This document shows, piece after piece, positions 6,828 through 11,936 of a stretch of 11,936 nucleotides of DNA; the stretch's first letter is position 1, and each line of letters opens with the position of its first letter. The translations under genes were made by a program, and so were the position numbers. This DNA comes from an uncultured Bacteriovorax sp. (GTDB lineage Bacteria; Bdellovibrionota; Bacteriovoracia; Bacteriovoracales; Bacteriovoracaceae), in the NCBI GenBank assembly GCA_946482295.1, contig CAMLRB010000110.1:1-11936 (forward strand), read 5' to 3'. Below the pieces are notes generated by a model that made no database searches, was not told the origin of the DNA, and was given only the letters and a program-made list of their open reading frames with translations.

Positions 6828-7946
6828 ATGGAAAGAAACTGGTTAATCAGAACATCTCAAAATCAAATTCTAGGCCCGGTGGCCAAGCAGAAACTTTTAG
6901 AGTTTATTGAAAAAGGTGCGCTCGGACTTAACGATGAAGTGGCGAGCGGAAACGGTTATTGGTTCGCCTTGAGAGAGCGCGAACTCGTTGATAAACATAT
7001 CTACGGTGATATTCCTCAAGGCTACAATCCCATTTCGGAATCAAAAAGCGTTCTCGCTAAAAAAGATAATCCCGATAAAACGACAAGTATCAATACAGCT
7101 CCGGCCAATCGTGGACAAATCCTTCGTACTGAAAGAGACAATCCAGGTCTTCTTCCAAAAAATGAAGATCTAGAATTTCCTGATATTGGTGGTGGGCCAA
7201 CGTTAAGTTCTCAAACAGAAACGACGGACATCACTCGTTTGCCGAAAAATGAAGATTTGGAATTTCCGGACATTACATTGATCGCCGCTAAAGTCCAGTC
7301 ATCAATGAGCGCAGATGGAATTCAGTCGCTTCATTCAGCACCTTCTATCGCAGTCTCTATGCCTAAGGCTGAGCCTACAAGGGTAGATGAGCGTAATCTT
7401 CGCGACACAAATAACGAACCTGTTCTTTATCCAAAGGATGAAGATCTCGATTTTCCAGACGTTGATAGTATCAAGTCAGAGAAAGCTGAAAAGACCTCAG
7501 AGTTTGAATTTAGGGTTCCGACTCAATCAAGTGAATCTGTGGTGGAAGAGATTAAACCACCATCAGTAAAGTTAAAAAAAGATTTAGAAAGTGATTTTGG
7601 TGAATCAACTCTAACTCTCATCCAGACGAAACCATTGGCGAAAGACATTCAAAAAGAATCTCCCAAGCCAACGTTGGATAAACCTCTAAAGAAAAAAGAA
7701 ATTGTAGCTAAAGAGACGACCAGAGAAGAAGATAAAAAACTACTTCACGATCGTAAGCCCAAATCAGCTACAGCGAAAACTCCAGTTCGTGAGAATAGGG
7801 AAGTTGTATCAATTGAAAGCGCACCTGCTCCACTTAAACGAAGAAATGATAATTATCTTTTTTTCATTCTCATCATCGTTGCACTCATCATGTTGGCCGT
7901 CTTTTTCTATTTCAAAGAAATTCTCAATAAACCTCTTCCAGTATAA
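6828..7946 (+). CDS. unrecognised tail-anchored protein: GYF_2-like domain, three EDLxFPD motifs, C-terminal membrane helix
   Basis: Function unknown. Residues 4-52 resemble the GYF_2 fold: W5, the ILGPV turn at 14-18, a helix, then GALGLNDEVASGNGYWFAL. Residues 53-340 are of low complexity, polar, rich in K, E, P, S and T, and probably disordered. They carry three copies of PKxEDLxFPDI/V at 110-120, 139-149 and 202-212. Residues 344-361 are a strongly hydrophobic helix preceded by KRR, with only about 11 residues after it and no signal peptide. The protein should therefore be tail-anchored, with its bulk in the cytoplasm. It lies 12 bp after mlaD and 12 bp before the tsaC-like gene, in the same operon; only a weak AGAG precedes the ATG. 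GYF domains bind proline-rich peptides, so a scaffold role is conceivable, but no function can be assigned. Confidence 0.83.
   Translation: MERNWLIRTSQNQILGPVAKQKLLEFIEKGALGLNDEVASGNGYWFALRERELVDKHIYGDIPQGYNPISESKSVLAKKDNPDKTTSINTAPANRGQILRTERDNPGLLPKNEDLEFPDIGGGPTLSSQTETTDITRLPKNEDLEFPDITLIAAKVQSSMSADGIQSLHSAPSIAVSMPKAEPTRVDERNLRDTNNEPVLYPKDEDLDFPDVDSIKSEKAEKTSEFEFRVPTQSSESVVEEIKPPSVKLKKDLESDFGESTLTLIQTKPLAKDIQKESPKPTLDKPLKKKEIVAKETTREEDKKLLHDRKPKSATAKTPVRENREVVSIESAPAPLKRRNDNYLFFILIIVALIMLAVFFYFKEILNKPLPV
7152..7463. repeat. three coding repeats of a 12-13 residue motif
   Basis: Copies lie at 7152-7187 and 7239-7274 (both encode LPKNEDLEFPDI) and at 7431-7463 (PKDEDLDFPDV). The first two are identical as protein but differ at seven of 36 bases, every change being synonymous. 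The repeat is therefore kept at the protein level and is not a recent DNA duplication. Confidence 0.85.
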
Positions 7947-7958
7947 TCGGAGCAAGAA

Positions 7959-8549
7959 GTGGCCACAAAACACACGCTCTTCATTTATCCTACGGACACT
8001 GTTTGGGGAATTGGTGCATCGATTTACGATCAATGGGCCCATCAAGATATTGCGGCCATCAAAAGAACGAGTCCTGATAAGCCGCTCTCTATTATGTTCA
8101 CGAATCTCGCTACGTTGAAAAAAACTTTTTCATTTCCAGCAGAGATGACAGATGAATGGCTCATTAAGTTTTTTACTATGGAGACAACTTTAGGATTGGA
8201 ATTATCATCTGCGCTTTCGCCCATTCCTGCGTGGGTCTATGGGCAAAGTGATATGGTCTCGATTCGTTATTCTGCTAATTCACTTTTAAAAACGATTCCA
8301 GAACCCTTTTTTTCGACGAGTTTAAATCTCACTGGTGAGCCACCGATTACAACTTACAAAGAAGCGGTTCAATTTCAAAAAGATCACGCAAGTGAAGCCC
8401 TAGTTCTAGGAAGTGAAAAAGATCAACTCTCAGGAGAGTCTTCTACGATTGTTTTTTTTAGAAATAAAGGATTTAAAATTATCAGAGCGGGAAGAAACGT
8501 CGACGATATAAAATCACATTTATCACTAACTGGATTTCCCTGCGCCTAG
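7959..8549 (+). CDS. tsaC: Sua5/YciO/YrdC family protein, probable threonylcarbamoyl-AMP synthase
   Basis: The family makes threonylcarbamoyl-adenylate from threonine, bicarbonate and ATP, the first step of the t6A37 tRNA modification. The 196-residue protein is a single YrdC-like domain. YPTDTVWGIG (10-19) matches the opening motif, K35 and KPLSIM (41-46) the ATP/threonine loop, VSIRYS (100-105) the arginine strand, STSLNLTGEPP (119-129) the SxN motif, and SSTIVFF with RAG the closing strands. Two usual motifs are altered: KxR reads as KRT, and the WPGPxT loop is replaced by FFTMETTLGL (71-80). Activity is therefore less certain than membership. The start is GTG, with GGAG six bases before it; it lies 12 bp after the preceding gene. 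The stop lies inside the 3' end of dciA on the other strand. YciO-like proteins are the main alternative. Confidence 0.8.
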   Translation: MATKHTLFIYPTDTVWGIGASIYDQWAHQDIAAIKRTSPDKPLSIMFTNLATLKKTFSFPAEMTDEWLIKFFTMETTLGLELSSALSPIPAWVYGQSDMVSIRYSANSLLKTIPEPFFSTSLNLTGEPPITTYKEAVQFQKDHASEALVLGSEKDQLSGESSTIVFFRNKGFKIIRAGRNVDDIKSHLSLTGFPCA

Positions 8550-9056
8550 TTGCAGATAAAGAGAAATCATTCTCTCTTTAAGTTCTTGATCTTCTAAATC
8601 ACCAAACATCATTTCAGCTTCTTTTTTAAGACGTTTGTATTCTGGCGAATAAGGATGAAGTTGATTCACTTTTTCTTTTTCAAGAGGTGCTACAAATTGA
8701 GCATATTGCCGATCAAAGTGAGTCGAATCAACGATGAATTTAATAGATTTGATAGATTTTTCTAGTGAAGGAAAACGCTCGAAAATTTTTTTCTTTAGGG
8801 GCAGCTCCATGAAACTTAGTTCATTGGCGAATGCAGAGTGATTCGACAAAACAATCAAAGTCCCATTTTGGTTTTTGAGGGGAATTGTATGTTGAGAAAG
8901 TTTATCGCCGGAGATTTCTTTCCATGCACGTATCAGGCTTAAAAAATCGAAACTTTCTCCAATTGAAGCGCGTGTGCCTGAATGACCTGATCCCTTTTTT
9001 TCATAGGAATTAGACGCACCTGGTGAATCAATGAAGTTAGCGAGTTTTTTTAGCAT
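8526..9056 (-). CDS. dciA: DUF721 / DciA-like protein, probable replicative helicase loader
   Basis: DciA proteins help load the DnaB helicase in bacteria lacking DnaC or DnaI. In this 176-residue protein, residues about 35-110 follow the DUF721 pattern: a tryptophan helix (LIRAWKEISGDKLSQHTIPL, 41-60), a strand pair around NGTLIVLSNHSAFANEL (64-80), a helix, then IKSIKFIVD (102-110). The N-terminal 30 residues are polar and probably flexible. Residues 125-176 form a charged helical tail beyond the core domain. The start MLKKLANFID is an ATG at 9056-9054 with no clear Shine-Dalgarno. The last 24 bp overlap the 3' end of the tsaC-like gene tail to tail. It diverges from lptE across 44 bp. The DUF721 domain is recognisable; the helicase-loading role comes from family knowledge. 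Confidence 0.77.
   Translation of the reverse strand: MLKKLANFIDSPGASNSYEKKGSGHSGTRASIGESFDFLSLIRAWKEISGDKLSQHTIPLKNQNGTLIVLSNHSAFANELSFMELPLKKKIFERFPSLEKSIKSIKFIVDSTHFDRQYAQFVAPLEKEKVNQLHPYSPEYKRLKKEAEMMFGDLEDQELKERMISLYLQLGAGKSS
8557..8580 (+). terminator. possible end-of-operon hairpin after the tsaC-like gene
   Basis: A perfect 8-bp inverted repeat, TAAAGAGA, 8-nt loop, TCTCTTTA, starts 8 bp after the tsaC-like stop. The stem is A/U-rich and no strong T run follows, so it would be a weak terminator, perhaps only a 3' stabiliser. It lies wholly within dciA coding sequence on the opposite strand. Confidence 0.3.
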
Positions 9057-9100
9057 ATTTAACGTTTTAGCCTTATGTTTTTTAAGGTAGCATTAGCGAA

Positions 9101-9778
9101 ATGAAAGTGCGATTTTTTTCTCAAATCCTCCTTGTTCTGGGCCAACTCTTCCTCGTTTCATGTGGTGGATATCACTTCAATACCAACAACAATCCTTTAA
9201 TCGGATACGACATAAAATCGGTTGCTGTTCCCATGTTTATTAATCGCTCAGTTCTGCCTGATTTAGCTGCGCCTATGACAAAAGAAGTCATGCTTGTGCT
9301 GAATGATTATGAAGGGCTTAAGGTTTTAAGTGGTGATAATAAAGATGCGGACGCCGTTCTCATCGGTATCATTGAATCGAAAGATGCAGTGAATGATGTT
9401 GTCGTAAACTCTACTTACCAGTTTAGTGATAACACCGTGAAATCGTCAGTAGGCGCGAGAAGCCCTTTCTATTATCCGGCCGAAACGGCTTACAGAATTG
9501 AGTTCAAAGTTATTCTGATCAAGCGTCCTACAAAAGAAGAGATCGAACTTTTGACGAGTGATTTAGGAAAATATGTGAAAACAAATCCACGTGTTGTCTT
9601 GATGGATTCTTTTTCCCTCAATAGCTCTTTCACGCGAGTCGTGGGAGAAAACACAACATCTGATTCACCAGGAAAAGTTAATTTCGTAAAAAACCGCGGC
9701 GTCTTTGAACGAAGCATTCAAGAAACAGCAGTACGAGCGGCCCAGAATTTTAAGCAGGTCGTGCTCAATGCTTTCTAA
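9101..9778 (+). CDS. lptE: LptE-like outer-membrane LPS-assembly lipoprotein
   Basis: LptE is a lipoprotein plugged into the LptD barrel that places LPS in the outer leaflet of the outer membrane. The 225-residue protein begins with a lipoprotein signal: K2 and R4, a hydrophobic core, and lipobox LVSC with C21 as the lipidated residue. CGGYHF follows, similar to the CGYHF/CGFHLR start of mature LptE. After that come IKSVAVPMFINRSVLPDL (38-55), resembling the family's VAVPxFxN strand, and a helix ending ETAVRAAQNF. It is longer than usual (family about 170-200), with an extra segment around residues 105-190. Gene order backs the call: holA follows directly, as in many proteobacteria. No well-placed Shine-Dalgarno lies before the ATG; an AAGG is 13 bases away. 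The lipoprotein call is near certain, the LptE identity likely. Confidence 0.82.
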   Translation: MKVRFFSQILLVLGQLFLVSCGGYHFNTNNNPLIGYDIKSVAVPMFINRSVLPDLAAPMTKEVMLVLNDYEGLKVLSGDNKDADAVLIGIIESKDAVNDVVVNSTYQFSDNTVKSSVGARSPFYYPAETAYRIEFKVILIKRPTKEEIELLTSDLGKYVKTNPRVVLMDSFSLNSSFTRVVGENTTSDSPGKVNFVKNRGVFERSIQETAVRAAQNFKQVVLNAF

Positions 9779-10721
9779 GTATCAACCTTGGGATTTTCTC
9801 CCAAAACATCCTGACGTTATTACAAAAAAGAAGCCAGGTCTCTACGCCTTCCTCATCACAGATCCATATTTGGAACACATTGTAATGGGCAAACTTCCCA
9901 AGAAGGAAATGAATTTTTCTCTCTATTCAGGCGTGGATATCAATCGCGATTTTATCGACGAGCATTTGATTAATTTGTCTTTCTTTTCGAGCACAGATCA
10001 TCTTTTTGTCATTAACGCTGAGAACATTCCAGCGGCTTCGGTAAAACATCTCACTCAAGCCAATATCGATTGGAGTGAACGTTTTCTGGTGCTCGTGTAT
10101 ACGAAATCCAACAAACAATTTACTGAACTCTCAAAAGAAAAAGAAGTGATGGCGATTGAGCTTGAAGAACCAAAATTTTGGGATGGACCTAAAGTTTGGC
10201 AATTCACACTGAAAGCAAAAGAGCTCACCGTCAGCAATGAGATTTCTAAAGTTGTTCTTGAACATCTGGAACATAACTTTGAATCATTTGTCTGGGTGAT
10301 TGAGACGATTAAAACTTACTATCCGGATGGAAAAATTACGCCGGAAGAATTGCGCGAGATCATCAAAAAAGAACGTTGGGATTTTTTTGAATTGATCGAC
10401 GTTTTTAACAATAAACCACAGGCCTTCTTTCAAGAGATTCTGAAAAAAGAAACGGACTACGATTGGTTACGCTCTTTGTTTGCTTTTATGCAAGGCCATC
10501 TCACTAAAGTTCTTTTCCCTGAAGAGATTACCAAGAAGGGAAGACTCTCTAAATATGACCAGGCCATCATCGATGTCAGTGAACGCTGGAGCAGATCCGA
10601 AGTCATGCGGTATTTGAAATCATTTTCAGAGTGGGAAATTCTGGCGAAGTCGAGTGATCCGTTGGTTGTCGATCAAATAAGGCTGGAGTTAGTAAAAATT
10701 GCGAAAGCTGGGCTGAAGTAG
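9768..10721 (+). CDS. holA: DNA polymerase III delta subunit
   Basis: HolA is the subunit of the clamp loader that opens the beta sliding clamp. The 317-residue protein is divergent but follows the family plan: an N-terminal strand GLYAFLITDPYLEHIV (24-39), a FFSSTDHLFVINAENIP segment (72-88) matching the delta strand and helix before the clamp-contact loop, WSERFLVLVYTK (102-113), then a helical domain with WDFFELIDVFNNKPQAFFQ (204-222), and a C-terminal collar domain from about 230. The frame is open back to 9705, but the ATG at 9768 is preferred: AGGT lies 8 bases before it, it overlaps the lptE end by 11 bp (typical of coupling), and the extra residues upstream are out of character. Gene order lptE-holA, with rpsT beyond, strongly supports the call. 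Confidence 0.82.
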   Translation: MLSKYQPWDFLPKHPDVITKKKPGLYAFLITDPYLEHIVMGKLPKKEMNFSLYSGVDINRDFIDEHLINLSFFSSTDHLFVINAENIPAASVKHLTQANIDWSERFLVLVYTKSNKQFTELSKEKEVMAIELEEPKFWDGPKVWQFTLKAKELTVSNEISKVVLEHLEHNFESFVWVIETIKTYYPDGKITPEELREIIKKERWDFFELIDVFNNKPQAFFQEILKKETDYDWLRSLFAFMQGHLTKVLFPEEITKKGRLSKYDQAIIDVSERWSRSEVMRYLKSFSEWEILAKSSDPLVVDQIRLELVKIAKAGLK

Positions 10722-10725
10722 CTCA

Positions 10726-10805
10726 CTGGACCAAACTCAATGTAGAGAATTATTCTTTTAGATCGATGGAACAGGTAAAAATGCTTTCGCATTTTTTTGG
10801 TCCAG
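10726..10805. repeat. 80-nt structure closed by a perfect 10-bp inverted repeat
   Basis: CTGGACCAAA (10726-10735) and TTTGGTCCAG (10796-10805) are exact reverse complements. An inner stem, AAAAATGC/GCATTTTT with a TTTC loop (10777-10796), abuts the 3' arm, and about 41 nt (10736-10776) stay unpaired. It starts 5 bases after the holA stop. There is no ORF inside and no obvious target-site duplication. It may be a 3' RNA structure of the lptE-holA transcript or a small non-coding repeat element. Confidence 0.6.
10777..10798 (+). terminator. candidate intrinsic terminator for lptE-holA
   Basis: AAAAATGC, loop TTTC, GCATTTTT, then further T (seven T in a row at 10792-10798). The stem is A/T-rich with only two G-C pairs, so it is weak alone. 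The surrounding 10-bp inverted repeat uses part of the same T run and could compete with it or stack on it. Confidence 0.4.
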
Positions 10806-10809
10806 AATG

Positions 10810-10836
10810 AAAAAAGGCCTCCGCAAGGGAAGCCTT
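10810..10836 (-). terminator. intrinsic terminator of rpsT
   Basis: On the minus strand AAGGCTTCC (10836-10828), loop CTTGC, GGAGGCCTT (10822-10814), then T down to 10810. The stem has nine pairs, one of them G-U. On the plus strand that pair becomes a C-A mismatch, so the structure is tuned to the minus strand. It ends 25 bp after the rpsT stop. Confidence 0.8.
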
Positions 10837-10860
10837 CTATTTAAAACATTTCCGAAGAAA

Positions 10861-11124
10861 TTATTTAAGTGTGTTGATTTGAGAAGCTAGACGAGAAGTT
10901 TTTCTTGCAGCTGTGTTAAGTTTAATAACGCCAGTCTTAGCAAGTTTACGAAGTTCAGCTTGAGCAGTTTTAAGAGCTTCAAGAGCAACTTTTTTATCAC
11001 CAGTTACTAGTGCATCTCTAACTTTTTTAACAGCAGTCTTAGTTTTAGACTCGTTAACTTTGTTCTTAAGATTTTTCTTAATATCTTGTCTTGCTCTTTT
11101 TTCTGATGATTTGTGGTTTGCCAC
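10861..11124 (-). CDS. rpsT: 30S ribosomal protein S20
   Basis: S20 is a small, very basic protein that binds 16S rRNA early in assembly of the small ribosomal subunit. The 87-residue sequence starts MANHKSSEKRARQ, the family's well-known N terminus, and continues as three lysine/arginine-rich helices with TAVKKVRDAL (30-39), KLAKTGVIKLNTAARKTSRL (60-79) and a short hydrophobic end. The start codon is GTG, with GGAG six bases before it. S20 genes in other bacteria often use a rare start as part of autoregulation; whether that applies here is inference. The gene is monocistronic, with its own terminator and a 176-bp upstream gap shared with hbd. Confidence 0.97.
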   Translation of the reverse strand: MANHKSSEKRARQDIKKNLKNKVNESKTKTAVKKVRDALVTGDKKVALEALKTAQAELRKLAKTGVIKLNTAARKTSRLASQINTLK

Positions 11125-11177
11125 AATTAACTCCTACCGTTAGATATTCAACTTTTTGCAATCAGCAATCTTTAATG

Positions 11178-11214
11178 AGAATAGTTTTTTATTCTAATTG
11201 TAAAAACTTGGCAA
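11178..11214 (-). promoter_or_regulatory. candidate rpsT promoter region
   Basis: Two overlapping options exist on the minus strand: TTGCCA (11214-11209), 17 bp, TAAAAA (11191-11186); or TTTACA (11204-11199), 15 bp, TATTCT (11183-11178). The second -10 is one arm of an inverted repeat, AGAATA-6-TATTCT (11178-11195). I cannot choose between them. Confidence 0.3.
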
Positions 11215-11222
11215 GGTTTTAT

Positions 11223-11252
11223 TTGTGAAAGTTAACCCCCCTCTAGTATGAT
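11223..11252 (+). promoter_or_regulatory. candidate hbd promoter with overlapping inverted repeat
   Basis: TTGTGA (11223-11228), an 18-bp spacer, TATGAT (11247-11252). Transcription would start near 11259, giving a leader of about 42 nt with GAGGT before the ATG. A C5/G5 inverted repeat (11237-11241 and 11253-11257) flanks the -10 and could be a repressor site; GTTAAC at 11231-11236 is a second small palindrome. Confidence 0.4.
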
Positions 11253-11300
11253 GGGGGCGCTTTATTCTTAAAACTGTACATAATGATATGAGGTAAAAAA

Positions 11301-11936
11301 ATGCAAACCATCCAAACTATTGGTATTGTTGGCGCAGGGCAAATGGGCCGAGGCATCGCTCAAGTTGCAGCAATGACTGGCTTCAAAGTTCAAGTTTTCG
11401 ACGTGTCGGCTGAAGGCCTTAAAAAGGGCGTTGATTTCATCGAAACTCAATTAAAAAAAGGTGTGGAAAAAGCAAAATGGGATCAGGCCTTTGTAGAAAA
11501 AACCATGAAACTTATCGAGCCTGTAACGAACATGGCCGATATGAAAAACGCCGATCTTTTGATTGAAGCCGCAACAGAAAACAAAACAATTAAATTTGAT
11601 ATTTTTAAGAAGCTCGATGAAATCGCAAAAGCTGGAGCAATCCTCGCCACAAACACATCTTCAATTTCAATTACTGAAATTGCAGCTGTGACTAAACGTC
11701 CGCAACTAGTAGCGGGCATGCACTTCATGAACCCGGTACCAGTTATGAAACTGGTGGAAGGTATTCGTGGTCTTGAAACATCGGATGAAACTTTCAACAC
11801 CGTGGCCGCTGTCGCTGAAAAAATGGGTAAAGTTTTTGTTCGTGCTAATGATGTCCCAGGATTTGCTGTAAACCGCATTCTCATGCCAATGATTAACGAA
11901 GCTGTTTACGCCCTTTACGAAGGTGTAGCGAGTGTT
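11301..11936 (+). CDS. hbd: 3-hydroxybutyryl-CoA / 3-hydroxyacyl-CoA dehydrogenase, 5' part (runs off right edge)
   Basis: The enzyme oxidises or reduces 3-hydroxyacyl-CoA with NAD(P) in fatty-acid breakdown or butanoate/PHB metabolism, in the cytoplasm. The first 212 codons are present, against a family length of about 280-290. The Rossmann dinucleotide motif GIVGAGQMGRGIA is at 8-20, and the acidic residue D34 that binds the ribose ends the second strand. Catalytic residues fall in NTSSIS (118-123) and in HFMNPVPVMKLVE (141-153), where H141 is the base and N144 supports it. The linker to the C-terminal dimer domain, NDVPGFAVNRILMPMINEA (183-201), is intact. GAGGT lies 6 bases before the ATG. 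Its partners cannot be seen. FadB-like multifunctional enzymes share this domain, but the ORF begins with the dehydrogenase, favouring the stand-alone form. Confidence 0.93.
   Translation, partial: MQTIQTIGIVGAGQMGRGIAQVAAMTGFKVQVFDVSAEGLKKGVDFIETQLKKGVEKAKWDQAFVEKTMKLIEPVTNMADMKNADLLIEAATENKTIKFDIFKKLDEIAKAGAILATNTSSISITEIAAVTKRPQLVAGMHFMNPVPVMKLVEGIRGLETSDETFNTVAAVAEKMGKVFVRANDVPGFAVNRILMPMINEAVYALYEGVASV

Noticed and set aside
7155..7463. CRISPR-like or DNA-level tandem repeat
   Set aside because: Only three copies, unevenly spaced, in frame, and diverged at synonymous positions; the conservation is in the protein.
7789..8118. Plus-strand open frame of 109 codons across the gyf-like/tsaC-like junction
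   Set aside because: It is the shifted frame of two real genes; both of those have better starts and recognisable protein features.
9705..9767. Upstream extension of the holA reading frame by 21 codons
   Set aside because: It overlaps lptE deeply and reads as out-of-frame sequence; the ATG at 9768 has an AGGT at good spacing and a short overlap typical of coupled genes.
10726..10805. Insertion sequence or IS remnant
   Set aside because: There is no coding sequence inside and no matching target-site duplication at the edges (flanks GCTCA and AATGA differ), so only a structured element is claimed.
11483..11884. Minus-strand open frame of 133 codons
   Set aside because: It is antisense to the well-conserved hbd coding sequence, whose motifs are unmistakable.
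1..11936. Defence system, prophage, biosynthetic cluster or tRNA/rRNA gene
   Set aside because: None of the genes shows nuclease, phage, toxin-antitoxin or assembly-line features, and no cloverleaf or rRNA-like sequence was seen; the region is largely core housekeeping.

Overview
The window is a gene-dense stretch of a low-to-mid GC, Gram-negative chromosome. The best guess is Bdellovibrionota, of the Bacteriovorax/Peredibacter type; this rests on general resemblance and not on a database match. Three things point that way: the lptE-holA-rpsT order common in the former Deltaproteobacteria, a DciA-type helicase loader, and an MlaD whose C-terminal extension resembles the one in deltaproteobacterial MCE proteins. 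Gram-negative structure is shown by the Mla genes and the LptE lipoprotein. No phage, transposase, CRISPR array, tRNA or rRNA was found, and no stretch over 300 bases lacks a gene.

Layout. (1) 1-683, minus strand: the 5' end of rpmF (ribosomal protein L32, running off the left edge) and yceD (DUF177) upstream of it. (2) 732-8549, plus strand: eight closely spaced genes with gaps of 4-19 bp, probably one operon. They are aroK, an unrecognised REC/degenerate-GGDEF-like protein, alr, mlaE, mlaF, mlaD, an unrecognised GYF_2-like tail-anchored protein, and a Sua5/YrdC-family gene (tsaC-like). (3) 8526-9056, minus strand: a DUF721/DciA gene whose 3' end overlaps tsaC by 24 bp. (4) 9101-10721, plus strand: lptE and holA, overlapping by 11 bp. 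(5) 10722-10860: a gap with an 80-nt structure bounded by a perfect 10-bp inverted repeat, plus the rpsT terminator. (6) 10861-11124, minus strand: rpsT. (7) 11301 to the right edge, plus strand: hbd (3-hydroxyacyl-CoA dehydrogenase), truncated.

How the genes work together. The long operon joins cell-envelope functions: D-alanine supply for peptidoglycan (alr) and an inner-membrane MCE lipid transporter (mlaE permease, mlaF ATPase, mlaD substrate-binding subunit). Aromatic precursor synthesis (aroK), tRNA modification (tsaC-like) and two proteins of unknown function share it. lptE adds LPS assembly at the outer membrane. holA and dciA serve DNA replication, while rpsT, rpmF and yceD serve ribosomes.

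Most of the window is housekeeping. The least explained parts are the two unknown genes in the operon, the outer-membrane-protein-like C terminus of MlaD, the 80-nt inverted-repeat element after holA, and the back-to-back yceD/aroK start region, where neither gene has a Shine-Dalgarno and the candidate promoters overlap and end almost at the start codons.
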